NCBI GenBank assembly: GCA_022072255.1
Contig: JAJVHZ010000067.1
Location: forward strand, 1-38,886
Direction of reading: 5' to 3'
DNA: 38,886 nt
From: Gammaproteobacteria bacterium
Lineage (GTDB): Bacteria; Pseudomonadota; Gammaproteobacteria; JAJPIJ01
In this document: positions 18,585 to 26,603 of the stretch, piece after piece
Layout of the letters: the number at the start of each line of letters is the position of its first letter
Position numbering within the stretch: the first letter of the stretch is position 1
Made by a program: the position numbers and the translations under genes
Notes under the pieces: model-generated
The model's input: the letters and a program-made list of their open reading frames with translations, nothing else
What the model was told of the DNA's origin: nothing
Databases searched by the model: none

Positions 18585-20162
18585 TTATCCGGCGCCCTCG
18601 ATGACGGTCGTATCAGCCTCCGCCACGGTCAGGCCGGTCCCGAGCATCTCGGCAAAGCTCTGCTGCGCGGCGTGGACCTCATCGATCTGCTGCTTCAGGC
18701 TGGAGGCCATGGCGAGCAGGCGCTCGTAGGACTTGCGCAATGTCTGCTCCCTGCGCGTGACCATGAGCTGGTAGCGGGTCTCGATCTCCACGGTGCGTCG
18801 CCGCAACTCCTCCTGCATGGCGTGATCGATGAGGCGTTGCTGGGCGGCCAGTTCGAGGTCCACGCGCTGCTTGAGGGCCGCGACCTGGGCGTCGATCTCG
18901 TGGTGGATGCGCTCGGCGATCTGCGCGAGCGTGGCAGGTGCCAGCGGCGATGGCGGTGCGGCATGCGCGGGCTCGACGTTGACGCTGGGTGTGGGGCTCA
19001 TTTCCTGGACGTCCTCCGTTGCGGCGCTGGGCTGAATCTCATCGGACGCAGCGACGGGTCGCGCCTGCGCCGGCGGTGTCGTCGTCTCGGCAGTCGGCGG
19101 CGGTGTCTCGGCGGGAGTCACGGCGGCCACCTCGGTCAGATAGCGACCGTCCAGACCGGCATCGAGCAGAATGAACACGCCCGCGCGGCTGGTGGCGGCA
19201 TTATCGGAAGTGACGATATACGGCACCTGGCGCGGCAGCCGATCCAGGCGGATACGCAGTTCGTTCAGAGGAATGTGCAGCGCATGGTCGCCCTTGATGT
19301 CGGCCGCCAGGTGTGCCGGGCGTACATCGAGCCACCGCGCGCGCTGGGATCGGACCAGCTCCCCTGCCTGCCGCAGCGGAATGGCCTGGATCGCGGGCTC
19401 AGCGATCAGGCGCAGGAAATCCTCGCGCGTGATCCGCACCAGCGAGCTGGTGGTCAGTGCGCGCACGCTCACGTCCAGCGGCCGCTCCGTCAGCAGCGCC
19501 TCGGCGCCGAAACAGTCGCCGGGACGCAGCTCGGCCACGGCAATCGCGGCTATTCCGTCCGGCGCCGTGCGGGCCATTGCCAGTTCGCCTTCCTGGACGA
19601 CATAGAGGTGATTGGGCTGGCTGCCTTCGGCGACCACGACCTCGCCTGCGGCGGCGTGCACGGTGGTGCCGTGCTCGAACAGCAGCATCAGGTTGCTCGG
19701 CGGCAGGCGCGCGAAGATGGGCGCCCGTGCGATGCGGGTCATCCAGTTGCCCGGATCGTCATGGGTTGCCTCGGCCGTTCCAGGGCTGGGCTCGGACTGC
19801 AGTTCGGCGAGCGAGGTGAGTTTCTCCAGCAGGGAACGCTTGATCTGCAACACGGTGGCGGAACCGACCGCGCGCGCCGAGCAGCGCCTCGGCTGCGAAG
19901 GGTCCAGCGCGCGCCGCGCCTCCGGCGAGGTGCTGTGCACTTCCTGCACGCTCGCGTCGTTTCCGATCAGCAGCACCATGCCGTCGATGAGGTAGAGCTG
20001 CGCGTCATCGGTGTCGCCGGCGCTGAACAGCACCTGCCCGTCGGCGCAACGCTGCACGCGAGCCTGGCTCAGCAGCTGCACCTGGTAAGGGGGAGGCAGG
20101 CGCTCTATGTCGGGCAGCCTGCGGAAGTCTATTCCCCCACCGGTGCCCCGGCTCGTCTCCAT
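18585..20162 (-). CDS. cNMP-binding / rhodanese-like / coiled-coil protein
   Basis: A 525-residue cytoplasmic protein with four parts. Residues about 21-115 look like a degenerate cyclic-nucleotide-binding fold. Residues 148-253 are a clear one ([10 protein letters not shown], the phosphate-binding-cassette-like [14 protein letters not shown], then [12 protein letters not shown]). Residues 265-345 match a rhodanese domain, with WLDVRP at 277-282 and the active loop near 317-326. The last 100 residues are a charged coiled coil after a proline/threonine-rich linker (350-425). At the position of the catalytic rhodanese cysteine there is Ser319 in [11 protein letters not shown], so sulfur transfer by this domain is unlikely. 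The ATG at 20162 has GAAGGAGAA upstream; the open frame before it shows no similarity. The protein probably senses a nucleotide or serves as a scaffold rather than acting as an enzyme. No DNA-binding domain is visible. Confidence 0.85.
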   Translation of the reverse strand: METSRGTGGGIDFRRLPDIERLPPPYQVQLLSQARVQRCADGQVLFSAGDTDDAQLYLIDGMVLLIGNDASVQEVHSTSPEARRALDPSQPRRCSARAVGSATVLQIKRSLLEKLTSLAELQSEPSPGTAEATHDDPGNWMTRIARAPIFARLPPSNLMLLFEHGTTVHAAAGEVVVAEGSQPNHLYVVQEGELAMARTAPDGIAAIAVAELRPGDCFGAEALLTERPLDVSVRALTTSSLVRITREDFLRLIAEPAIQAIPLRQAGELVRSQRARWLDVRPAHLAADIKGDHALHIPLNELRIRLDRLPRQVPYIVTSDNAATSRAGVFILLDAGLDGRYLTEVAAVTPAETPPPTAETTTPPAQARPVAASDEIQPSAATEDVQEMSPTPSVNVEPAHAAPPSPLAPATLAQIAERIHHEIDAQVAALKQRVDLELAAQQRLIDHAMQEELRRRTVEIETRYQLMVTRREQTLRKSYERLLAMASSLKQQIDEVHAAQQSFAEMLGTGLTVAEADTTVIEGAG

Positions 20163-20466
20163 TGTTATTCTCCTTCGCGCGTTCGGTGTCGCTCGATCTG
20201 GTGGGGCGCCCCGCGCCAGGGAGCGGGGCACGCCCGTTGCCAAGACCCGCAAGGATGCGCCCGAAATACGATTGAACGAGATAATAACTAATGTGATCGA
20301 GCCGGCAAAAGCCAGTGTCAAAAACATGGCGGATCACCGGCCCTGCAGTTCCCGGCGGGAGCCGTGGGCGGATGCCGGATGGCGGTGCGGCGCAAAGTGG
20401 TTTCTCGCGTGCATTCAAGCTGTTGTCAGGTCGGCACGACAGTGCCGGAAGGTGACCTCGGGGGTC
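20163..20466. promoter_or_regulatory. Upstream region of the cNMP-rhodanese gene
   Basis: About 300 bases between the leftward cNMP-rhodanese gene and the GGDEF remnant. They contain a locally AT-rich patch (about 20270-20330) with a leftward TTGACA at 20321-20316, but no -10 element sits at a suitable 16-18 base spacing, so I do not call a promoter precisely. No gene is supported here. Confidence 0.3.
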
Positions 20467-20727
20467 GAGCGGCCGGACGGGCGGCCGCAGACCGCCAGCA
20501 TCGGTGTCGCCACCATCCTGCGATCGCTCGCGACCGGTGCGGGCGCGTTCGAGTTGCCGCCGCGCGTCGATCTGCGTACGCGGGTCGATCTGCGTACGCA
20601 GTTGCTGAAGCACGCGAACCGCACCCTCTACGCGGCCACGGGTCGCGGCAGAACCTGCGTGCAGGTGGTGGAGATGGCATCGTCGCCGCAGGGCCCCGTG
20701 GCACCCTGCGCAGCGTCCGGGGACTGA
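20467..20727 (+). pseudogene. C-terminal remnant of a GGDEF (diguanylate cyclase) domain
   Basis: Read in the frame that ends at the TGA of 20725-20727, this stretch gives TASIGVAT, then about 25 unrelated residues, then LLKHANRTLYAATGRGR and VQVVE. This is the ending pattern of GGDEF domains: the T-x-SIGVA strand, then the helix LL-x-x-AD-x-ALY-x-AK-x-x-GRN-x-V. The GGDEF/GGEEF catalytic loop, the metal-binding residues and everything before them are absent upstream in all frames I checked, and there is no plausible start or ribosome site. In the middle lies an 18-bp tandem duplication. It is best explained as the tail of a decayed diguanylate cyclase gene. Identification is by pattern; a profile search would settle it. 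Confidence 0.6.
20563..20598. repeat. 18-bp tandem duplication inside the GGDEF remnant
   Basis: CGCGTCGATCTGCGTACG (20563-20580) is followed immediately by the same 18 bases with one change (C to G at the third position, 20581-20598). In the remnant frame it duplicates VDLRTR. It looks like a slippage event in sequence no longer under selection. Confidence 0.85.
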
Positions 20728-20779
20728 CACCGCGCCCGGCACCCCGGCCTGATCGGCCTGTTACAATGCCGGGCAGGCC

Positions 20780-21577
20780 ATGCTTCCCTTCCCGAACATC
20801 GATCCCGTCGCCTTTCACATCGGCCCGCTGGCCGTGCGGTGGTACGGGATCTCCTATCTGGTGGGCATCGCGGTAGGCTGGTGGCTCATGCGGCGTCGTG
20901 CCCGCGCGCCGGACTCGGGATGGACTGCCGGTGAGGTGGGGGATTTCGTCTTCTATCTCGCGCTGGGCGCCGTGCTGGGCGGCCGCGTCGGTTACATACT
21001 CTTCTACAATTTTGGTGTCTACCTGCAGGACCCGCTGGCGATATTCCGGGTCTGGCAGGGAGGTATGTCCTTCCACGGAGGTCTCATCGGTCTGTTCGTC
21101 GCCAGCTGGTGGTGGGCTCGCAAGACCCGGCGCGGGTTCCTGGAGGTGTGCGACTTCGTCGTGCCCGCCGGCCCCCTTGCACTGTTCTTCGGGCGGATGG
21201 CGAACTTCATCAACGGCGAACTCTGGGGCGCTCCCACGCAGTTGCCGTGGGGTATGGTCTTTCCCGGTGGCGGACCGATGCCGCGCCATCCCTCGCAGCT
21301 CTACGAGGCGGTACTCGAGGGCGTGGTGCTGTTCGCGATAATCTGGTGGTATTCCGGCCACCGCCGCCCGAGGGGTTCGGTGACCGGTCTGTTCCTGATC
21401 GGATACGGCGTCGCACGCTCCCTGGTGGAGTTCGTCCGTGAGCCCGATGCGCAGATCGGCTACCTCGCGGGCGACTGGCTCACGATGGGGCAGGTCCTCT
21501 CGGTGCCGATGATTGCGCTCGGGCTCTGGCTGATGCTGCGCGCGAATCGATACGCGCCGCCCGGAGCGAGCCGGTGA
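20780..21577 (+). CDS. lgt: Prolipoprotein diacylglyceryl transferase
   Basis: The 265-residue inner-membrane enzyme Lgt transfers diacylglycerol from phosphatidylglycerol to the lipobox cysteine of prolipoproteins, the first step of lipoprotein maturation. The protein has seven membrane segments. The Lgt signature [13 protein letters not shown] lies at 138-150, with Arg139 (E. coli Arg143) and Glu147. SFHGGLIG holds His99, the counterpart of the functionally important His103, and the HPSQLYEA segment follows. Length is normal though slightly short of E. coli's 291. It opens a compact unit with thyA, overlapping its start by four bases (GTGA), followed by folA and a DMT permease. lgt-thyA adjacency is widely conserved in proteobacteria. 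Confidence 0.98.
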   Translation: MLPFPNIDPVAFHIGPLAVRWYGISYLVGIAVGWWLMRRRARAPDSGWTAGEVGDFVFYLALGAVLGGRVGYILFYNFGVYLQDPLAIFRVWQGGMSFHGGLIGLFVASWWWARKTRRGFLEVCDFVVPAGPLALFFGRMANFINGELWGAPTQLPWGMVFPGGGPMPRHPSQLYEAVLEGVVLFAIIWWYSGHRRPRGSVTGLFLIGYGVARSLVEFVREPDAQIGYLAGDWLTMGQVLSVPMIALGLWLMLRANRYAPPGASR

Positions 21578-22368
21578 AGGAGTATCTCGACCTGTTGCGC
21601 CACGTGCGTACACATGGCGTTCGAAAGCACGACCGCACCGGCACGGGTACGCTCAGCGTCTTCGGCTACCAGATGCGCATCGATCTCGCGCGCGGGTTCC
21701 CGCTGCTCACGACCAAGAAGCTGCATCTGAAGTCGATCCTTCACGAGCAGCTCTGGTTCCTGCGCGGAGACACCAACGTGCGCTACCTGCAGGAGCGCGG
21801 TGTCACGATCTGGGACGAGTGGGCCGACGCGAACGGCGAGCTCGGCCCGGTCTACGGCAAGCAGTGGCGGCGCTGGGAGGCCGCCGACGGGCGGGTCATC
21901 GACCAGATCGCCGAGGTGATCGAGCGCATAACGCATGATCCGGACTCCAGGCGGCTCATCGTCAGCGCGTGGAATCCCGGGGAGATCGACCGTATGGCGC
22001 TGGCACCATGCCATGCGTTCTTCCAGTTCTACGTTGCCGGGGGCATGCTGTCCTGCCAGCTCTACCAGCGCAGCGCGGACATATTCCTCGGGGTGCCGTT
22101 CAATATCGCCTCCTATGCACTGCTGCTGCTGATGGTCGCGCACGTGACCGGTCTGCGACCTGGTGAATTCATTCACACCTTCGGCGACGCGCATATCTAC
22201 CTCAACCACCTCGAGCAGGTCGACATGCAGCTCTGCCGCGAGCCGCGTACCCTGCCGAGCATGCGTCTGCGCCGGGCGGTGAAATCCATCTTCGAGTTCC
22301 GCTACGAGGATTTCGAGCTGTGTGACTACGATCCGCACCCCGCCATCGCTGCGCCGATAGCGGTTTGA
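21574..22368 (+). CDS. thyA: Thymidylate synthase
   Basis: A 264-residue ThyA, exactly the length of the E. coli enzyme. It methylates dUMP to dTMP using 5,10-methylene-tetrahydrofolate and produces dihydrofolate, which the next gene's product recycles. The catalytic cysteine is Cys146 in [12 protein letters not shown]. Other signatures are [11 protein letters not shown], the WNPGEID segment, the [23 protein letters not shown] block and the HIYLNHLEQ segment. Translation starts with GTG at 21574 inside the stop of lgt (GTGA), giving the family's usual [11 protein letters not shown] start. Coupled expression of thyA and folA makes sense because they form the thymidylate cycle. Confidence 0.98.
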   Translation: MKEYLDLLRHVRTHGVRKHDRTGTGTLSVFGYQMRIDLARGFPLLTTKKLHLKSILHEQLWFLRGDTNVRYLQERGVTIWDEWADANGELGPVYGKQWRRWEAADGRVIDQIAEVIERITHDPDSRRLIVSAWNPGEIDRMALAPCHAFFQFYVAGGMLSCQLYQRSADIFLGVPFNIASYALLLLMVAHVTGLRPGEFIHTFGDAHIYLNHLEQVDMQLCREPRTLPSMRLRRAVKSIFEFRYEDFELCDYDPHPAIAAPIAV

Positions 22369-22375
22369 ATCAGGC

Positions 22376-22873
22376 ATGAGGCCTCCCGAGATCGCGATAG
22401 TGGTGGCGATGGACCGCAACCACGTCATCGGTCGCGAGGGCGGGCTGCCCTGGCACCTGCCCCGCGATCTGCAGCATTTCAGACGCCTGACCATGGGGCG
22501 ACCGATCATCATGGGGCGGCGGACTCACGCCTCGATCGGCCGGCCGCTGCCCGGCCGCGACAACTTCGTCGTCACCGGCAATCCGTCCTACGTCGCCCCC
22601 GGATGCCTGATCGCGCATTCGCTGGAGGAGGCGCTGGAACTGGCGGAAGACGCGCCGATGGCGTGCGTCATCGGGGGGGCGGCGCTTTTTGGCGAGGCGC
22701 TGCCGCTGGCCAGCCGGATCTACCTGACGGAAGTCCACGCCGACACCCACGGCGACGTGCGGTTTCCGCGCTTCGATCGTGCGCGTTGGTGCGAGGTGGC
22801 GCGCGAATTTCACCCGGCCGACGACCGCAACGCTTATGCGCACAGCTTCGTCGAGCTGGTGCGAACCGTCTGA
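22376..22873 (+). CDS. folA: Dihydrofolate reductase
   Basis: A 165-residue DHFR that reduces dihydrofolate to tetrahydrofolate with NADPH, replenishing the cofactor used by ThyA seven bases upstream. Landmarks are the first strand IAIVVAMDRNHVIGREGGLPWHLP, catalytic Asp31 in LPRDLQHFR, the NADPH-binding IIMGRRTHASIGRPLPGR block, and CVIGGAALFGEALP with the paired glycines. The length is close to E. coli's 159. It belongs to the lgt-thyA-folA unit. In E. coli folA is next to apaH; here they are 3.7 kb apart with a permease and a two-component pair between. Confidence 0.98.
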   Translation: MRPPEIAIVVAMDRNHVIGREGGLPWHLPRDLQHFRRLTMGRPIIMGRRTHASIGRPLPGRDNFVVTGNPSYVAPGCLIAHSLEEALELAEDAPMACVIGGAALFGEALPLASRIYLTEVHADTHGDVRFPRFDRARWCEVAREFHPADDRNAYAHSFVELVRTV

Positions 22874-22898
22874 CTGGCGGGACGGGAGGACTGCGCGC

Positions 22899-23795
22899 TT
22901 GTTCGACCTCAACGCGATCACGCGCAGCCACCGGGTGCCCGTCTTCTCCCTGCTCGCAGGCGCTTCGATGTGGGGACTCACGTGGTGGCCGATGCGCATG
23001 CTCCGCGACCTTGGCCTCAGCGGGACATGGCTCACGATCGTGAGCAGCGCGGCCGCCGCGTTGCTGCTCCTGCCGTGGGCGCTGCGGCAGCACCCGCGCT
23101 GGCAGGCGCACCATGCGGCACTGCTGGTGATCATGCTCGCCGGCGGCTATGCGAATCTCGCATACAACGCGGCGATGATCGGCGGCAATCCGCTGCGCGT
23201 CATGATGCTGTTCTATCTTGCGCCGATCTGGGCGTTGCTCGGGGCGCAGGTCTTTCTCGGTGAGCGTATCGATGCCGCGCGGGTCGCTGCCGTGGCGATC
23301 GCGGTGGCTGGCGCTTTATTGATCCTGGGCGGCCCGGAACTGCTCAAGAACCCGCCGGGACTGATCGATCTGCTGGCCATCAGCGCCGGGCTGGGCTACG
23401 CGATGAACAATCTTGCATATCGCAGCACGGAGTCCGTGCCGGTGGTGAGCAAGAATTTCATCATGCTGGTCGGGGCCGTGGTGCTCGCCGTGCCGTGCCT
23501 GTGGCTGTTCCCCGAGCGCGCGATCCCGGCCGCCGGCGGCTGGTGGGCGTGCGTCGTCTTCGGAGTCGTGTGGCTGATCCCCGCGGTCGGGTTGACCCAA
23601 TACGGTGTCGCCCACATGGCGGCGGGCCGTGCCGCGGTGCTCCTGACGCTCGAACTGCCGATCGCGGCGGCGACCGGCGCCATGTTCGGCGGCGTGGATC
23701 TGACCGCAATGGAATGGGCAGGTGGGGTGCTCATCCTGCTGGCCGCGATCATCGACTCCCGAGCCCATGGGAGCGCGGCCGCGGAGATGCGCTGA
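22899..23795 (+). CDS. DMT-family (EamA-like) permease
   Basis: A 298-residue inner-membrane protein with ten predicted transmembrane helices arranged as two EamA halves (about residues 11-140 and 150-290). This is the drug/metabolite transporter fold, usually exporting small metabolites or toxic compounds; the substrate is not evident. I start it at TTG (22899) because GGGAGGA at 22884-22890 lies at the ideal distance of eight bases. Earlier starts in this frame would extend into folA and add sequence without similarity. It follows folA by 25 bases in the same direction and is probably the last gene of the lgt-thyA-folA transcript. Confidence 0.87.
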   Translation: MFDLNAITRSHRVPVFSLLAGASMWGLTWWPMRMLRDLGLSGTWLTIVSSAAAALLLLPWALRQHPRWQAHHAALLVIMLAGGYANLAYNAAMIGGNPLRVMMLFYLAPIWALLGAQVFLGERIDAARVAAVAIAVAGALLILGGPELLKNPPGLIDLLAISAGLGYAMNNLAYRSTESVPVVSKNFIMLVGAVVLAVPCLWLFPERAIPAAGGWWACVVFGVVWLIPAVGLTQYGVAHMAAGRAAVLLTLELPIAAATGAMFGGVDLTAMEWAGGVLILLAAIIDSRAHGSAAAEMR

Positions 23796-24240
23796 GGCCG
23801 TCGGCCTGGATGCGCGCGTGGTGCGCAGCAACCGCCGTCCCCAACCTGCGGCAGGACGACCGCCAATCGTTTTTCTTTCTTTATTGAAATCAAATAGTTC
23901 AATCGTGGTATGGGATCTGGCGGGACGGATGTCGGCGCCGGTGATGCCGCGCGGGTCCTCTTGCGGTGCAGAGGCCCGGGACTCGCTGCCGGCGCCGCGC
24001 TTGTTTCCTTCCGCCATTTTCCGCGGCGCGGGTGTCGGCCGATCCCGCCGGACCCGACGTGCGATGCGGACAGACGAGCCGTATCGTCGCCCGTGGCCGG
24101 CAGTGCCGGCCGCCGCTTGCCGAGAATATTGGACCGGCCGGCGGCAGACCACTGCGGGGCGTGGCAAGTCGGCCACGATGCTTGGCATCCGGCAAGGCTG
24201 ATACACTAGTCCTCGATGACCAATCGGTAACCTCGCTGCC
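23796..24240. other. 445-base gap without a supported gene
   Basis: Between the DMT permease and the histidine kinase gene. Near its left end a 4-bp stem (GCGG 23848, CCGC 23860) is followed by TTTTTCTTTCTTT, a weak terminator-like arrangement. An AT-rich stretch with a short inverted repeat follows (listed separately). The rest is GC-rich; open frames crossing it have no recognisable similarity and no ribosome site. The kinase promoter should lie in its right part, but I cannot place it; GGTAACC just before the kinase ATG is not a good ribosome site. Confidence 0.4.
23883..23903. repeat. Short AT-rich inverted repeat
   Basis: ATTGAA (23883-23888) and TTCAAT (23898-23903) flank nine bases in a locally AT-rich stretch just after a T-rich run. 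It could be a small operator or part of a promoter region. Arms are short and chance occurrence is possible. Confidence 0.35.
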
Positions 24241-25986
24241 ATGCCCCAGCCGCAATTGCCCATCCTGCCGACCCCGGACCCCGCGGCGTCGTTGCTTGCG
24301 CGCGGGGAGGCGGCAGCAGCTCTGGCGCTGCGTCTGGTCGGGATCGGCACCTGGGAGGTCGTGCCCGACGGCATCGGCGACATCGATGCCTGGCCGATGC
24401 GCTGGTCGATGGAGACCTGCCGCCTGCTCGGATTCGAGCCTACCGAGGAGTTGCAGTCGCGTGGCGCACTGCGCCGCTCGATCGTCGCCGAAGACATGAT
24501 GGCCCGGGACGCCATCGCCGACCCCGCGTGGCGCCAGCGGCGTCCGTACACGGCCGAGTATCGCGTGCTGCGGCCGGACGGGGCTCTGCGCAATATCGTC
24601 GAACAGGCACATGTCTTCTGCGATCCGGTCGATGGTACGGAACGCATCTTTGGAATCCTGCAGGACATCACCGATCGACGCCAGGCAGACCAGGCGCTGC
24701 GCGGATACAATCTGCTGTTGCGCGGCATCACGCGCGCCCAGTCCCGTCTGATTGCGGGCCGCTCCCGGCAGGAAACCTTCGGCGAGCTGCTCACGTGCCT
24801 GCTCAGCTACACCGGCAGCGAGTTCGGATTCATCGGCGAGCGTCTCGGCGTCTTTGAGCGGGCCGAGCAGTTGCAGCTATGTGCGACCGCCGGCACGGGG
24901 TGGGATGCACCGATCCGGGACTATTACGCCGGCCGCGAGCAAAGCCGGATCACGCTCGGCGAGTGGGCCGGCGTGCTGGGGCTGAGGGACGGGCCGTTCA
25001 TCTGCAACACGCCCGATGCGGCAAACGGAACGAGCGACCTGCTTCCCGGCCATCCGCCGGTGAGGAACTACATGCTGATCCCGTTCGCGCACGACTATGG
25101 CGCCCGCGGTGTCATTGGGCTCGCCAACGCGCCATCCGGATACAGTCCGCGCCTGCCGGGGCGGCTCGATGCGGTATTGAACACCTGCGCCTCGCTGATC
25201 TGGGCATACGGCGCCAATGAGCGTCGCCAGCGGGCGGAGGCCGAGCTGGTATCGTTGAACGCTGAACTCGAGCAGCGCATTCGGCGGCGTACGGCGGAGC
25301 TCGAGGCGGCGAACGGCGAGCTGGAGAGCTTCAGCTACTCGGTGTCCCACGACCTGCGCGCCCCCCTGCGCGGTATCGACGGCTGGAGCCTTGCACTCAT
25401 CGAGGATTACGGGCCAAACCTGCCCGAGCAGGCGCAAGGCTACCTGAGACAGGTGAGGGAAGAGGTTCAGCAGATGGGACGCCTCATCGAGGATCTGCTG
25501 GAGATGTCGCGGGTCACGCGCGTGGATCTCGCTACCCAGCCTGTCGATCTCGCCGCGATGGCGGCGCAAATTGTCGAGGGATTGTGCCGCCGGTATCCGG
25601 ACAGGGACGTGGAATTCACCTCCGCGGCCGATCTGAAGGCGCACGGCGACCCGGGACTGCTGCGCGTGGTACTGCAGAATATCCTCGACAACGCCTGGAA
25701 GTTCACCGCCGGGCGATCTCCGGCGCGCGTGGAGCTCGGTGTCCGGGCGACGCTGAATGAAACCGTCTATTTCGTCGCGGACAACGGCGCCGGTTTCGAC
25801 ATGAACTACGCTGGCAAGCTGTTCAGCCCGTTCCGGCGCCTGCACCGGCAGAGCGAGTTTCCCGGGACCGGCGTAGGACTCGCGACGGTGCAGAGGATAG
25901 TGCGTCGTCACGGCGGCAGGATCTGGGCCGAGTCGGCGCCCGGCAAGGGGGCGACATTCTTTTTCACACTCGCGAGCGGCACGTGA
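24241..25986 (+). CDS. PAS-GAF sensor histidine kinase (phytochrome-like output)
   Basis: A 581-residue soluble kinase with no membrane helix. Residues 30-150 form a PAS domain with a PAC-like end (TAEYRVLRPDGALRNI then FGILQDITDRR). Residues 165-325 form a GAF-like domain of the type with a G-x-FICNTPDA segment. A short coiled coil (326-362) leads to the HisKA helix with the phospho-acceptor His370 in SVSHDLRAPLRG. The ATPase domain shows N box ILDNAWKFT, G1 DNGAGFDM, the F box FSPFRRLH and G2 GTGVGLAT. The HisKA/ATPase part is of the Cph1-like kind. Neither sensor domain has an obvious chromophore cysteine, so the signal may be cytoplasmic redox, a small ligand or none of these. The following response-regulator gene overlaps its stop, strongly implying a cognate pair. 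Confidence 0.93.
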   Translation: MPQPQLPILPTPDPAASLLARGEAAAALALRLVGIGTWEVVPDGIGDIDAWPMRWSMETCRLLGFEPTEELQSRGALRRSIVAEDMMARDAIADPAWRQRRPYTAEYRVLRPDGALRNIVEQAHVFCDPVDGTERIFGILQDITDRRQADQALRGYNLLLRGITRAQSRLIAGRSRQETFGELLTCLLSYTGSEFGFIGERLGVFERAEQLQLCATAGTGWDAPIRDYYAGREQSRITLGEWAGVLGLRDGPFICNTPDAANGTSDLLPGHPPVRNYMLIPFAHDYGARGVIGLANAPSGYSPRLPGRLDAVLNTCASLIWAYGANERRQRAEAELVSLNAELEQRIRRRTAELEAANGELESFSYSVSHDLRAPLRGIDGWSLALIEDYGPNLPEQAQGYLRQVREEVQQMGRLIEDLLEMSRVTRVDLATQPVDLAAMAAQIVEGLCRRYPDRDVEFTSAADLKAHGDPGLLRVVLQNILDNAWKFTAGRSPARVELGVRATLNETVYFVADNGAGFDMNYAGKLFSPFRRLHRQSEFPGTGVGLATVQRIVRRHGGRIWAESAPGKGATFFFTLASGT

Positions 25987-26435
25987 ACACGGGACGAACG
26001 ATCCTGCTGGTCGAGGACAACCCCAGCGACGTGGAACTGACGCGGCGGGCGCTGGCCCGCAAGCAGATCAGCAATTCCATGGTCGTCGCCAACGACGGCG
26101 AGGAGGCGCTCGAGATGCTGACGGCGCGTGAGTCCCACCGGCGCATCTACCCCGCAGTCATCCTGCTCGATCTGAATCTTCCGAAGGTGAGTGGCCTGGA
26201 AGTGCTGCGCCGTCTGCGTGCCGACACCCAGACCAGGCTGATCCCGGTGGTGGTGCTGACGACCTCCAACGAGGAACGCGACATCACGAGCAGCTACGCG
26301 CTCGGGGCCAACAGCTATATCCGCAAGTCCATCGACTTCGTGGCATTTGCCGATACCATCGCGCAGCTCGGCCGCTACTGGCTGACGATAAACGAACCGC
26401 CGCCCGCGCAGCCGGCCAACGGCGTTGTGAATTGA
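25983..26435 (+). CDS. Single-domain response regulator (Rcp1-like)
   Basis: A 150-residue receiver domain without an output domain. The acidic pair Glu11-Asp12, phospho-acceptor Asp63 in LLDLNLP, the switch threonine in VVLTTSN (93-94) and Lys115 are all present. The LDLNLPK-x-SGLEVL segment and the short tail resemble the Rcp1-type partners of phytochrome-like kinases. It starts with GTG (25983) inside the kinase stop codon (GTGA), so translation is coupled. Without an output domain it must act by protein-protein contact or as a phosphate relay or sink. The target is not visible in the window. Confidence 0.93.
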   Translation: MNTGRTILLVEDNPSDVELTRRALARKQISNSMVVANDGEEALEMLTARESHRRIYPAVILLDLNLPKVSGLEVLRRLRADTQTRLIPVVVLTTSNEERDITSSYALGANSYIRKSIDFVAFADTIAQLGRYWLTINEPPPAQPANGVVN

Positions 26436-26497
26436 TCCGCGGTGCCGGCAGGTGCCGCTGGCGCCGTGCCCGGCCATCCTCTAGGATTGAAGATGCT

Positions 26498-26562
26498 CGG
26501 GTGCCCCCTCATCCTCTTCCGGCGTCTTTACGTCGGGTACGACGATCCCAGGTTGGCACCCG
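26498..26562. repeat. Long-loop inverted repeat between convergent genes
   Basis: CGGGTGCC (26498-26505) pairs with GGCACCCG (26555-26562), perfect over 8 bp with a 49-base loop, in the 168-base gap between the response regulator and apaH, which converge. It may help end transcription from one or both sides, but no T-run accompanies it. Confidence 0.3.
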
Positions 26563-26603
26563 GGCTTCCCGGTCCTCGTCTACGATTGCGTATGCGGCGC
26601 ACT

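Noticed and set aside
20107-20466. Protein-coding gene covering the upstream part of the GGDEF remnant frame
   Set aside because: The frame overlaps the start of the cNMP-rhodanese gene and its regulatory region, lacks a ribosome site and has no GGDEF catalytic motif or other similarity.
23910-24201. Coding sequence in the gap before the histidine kinase
   Set aside because: Several overlapping frames are open, as expected in GC-rich DNA. None has a ribosome site, domains or natural amino-acid composition.
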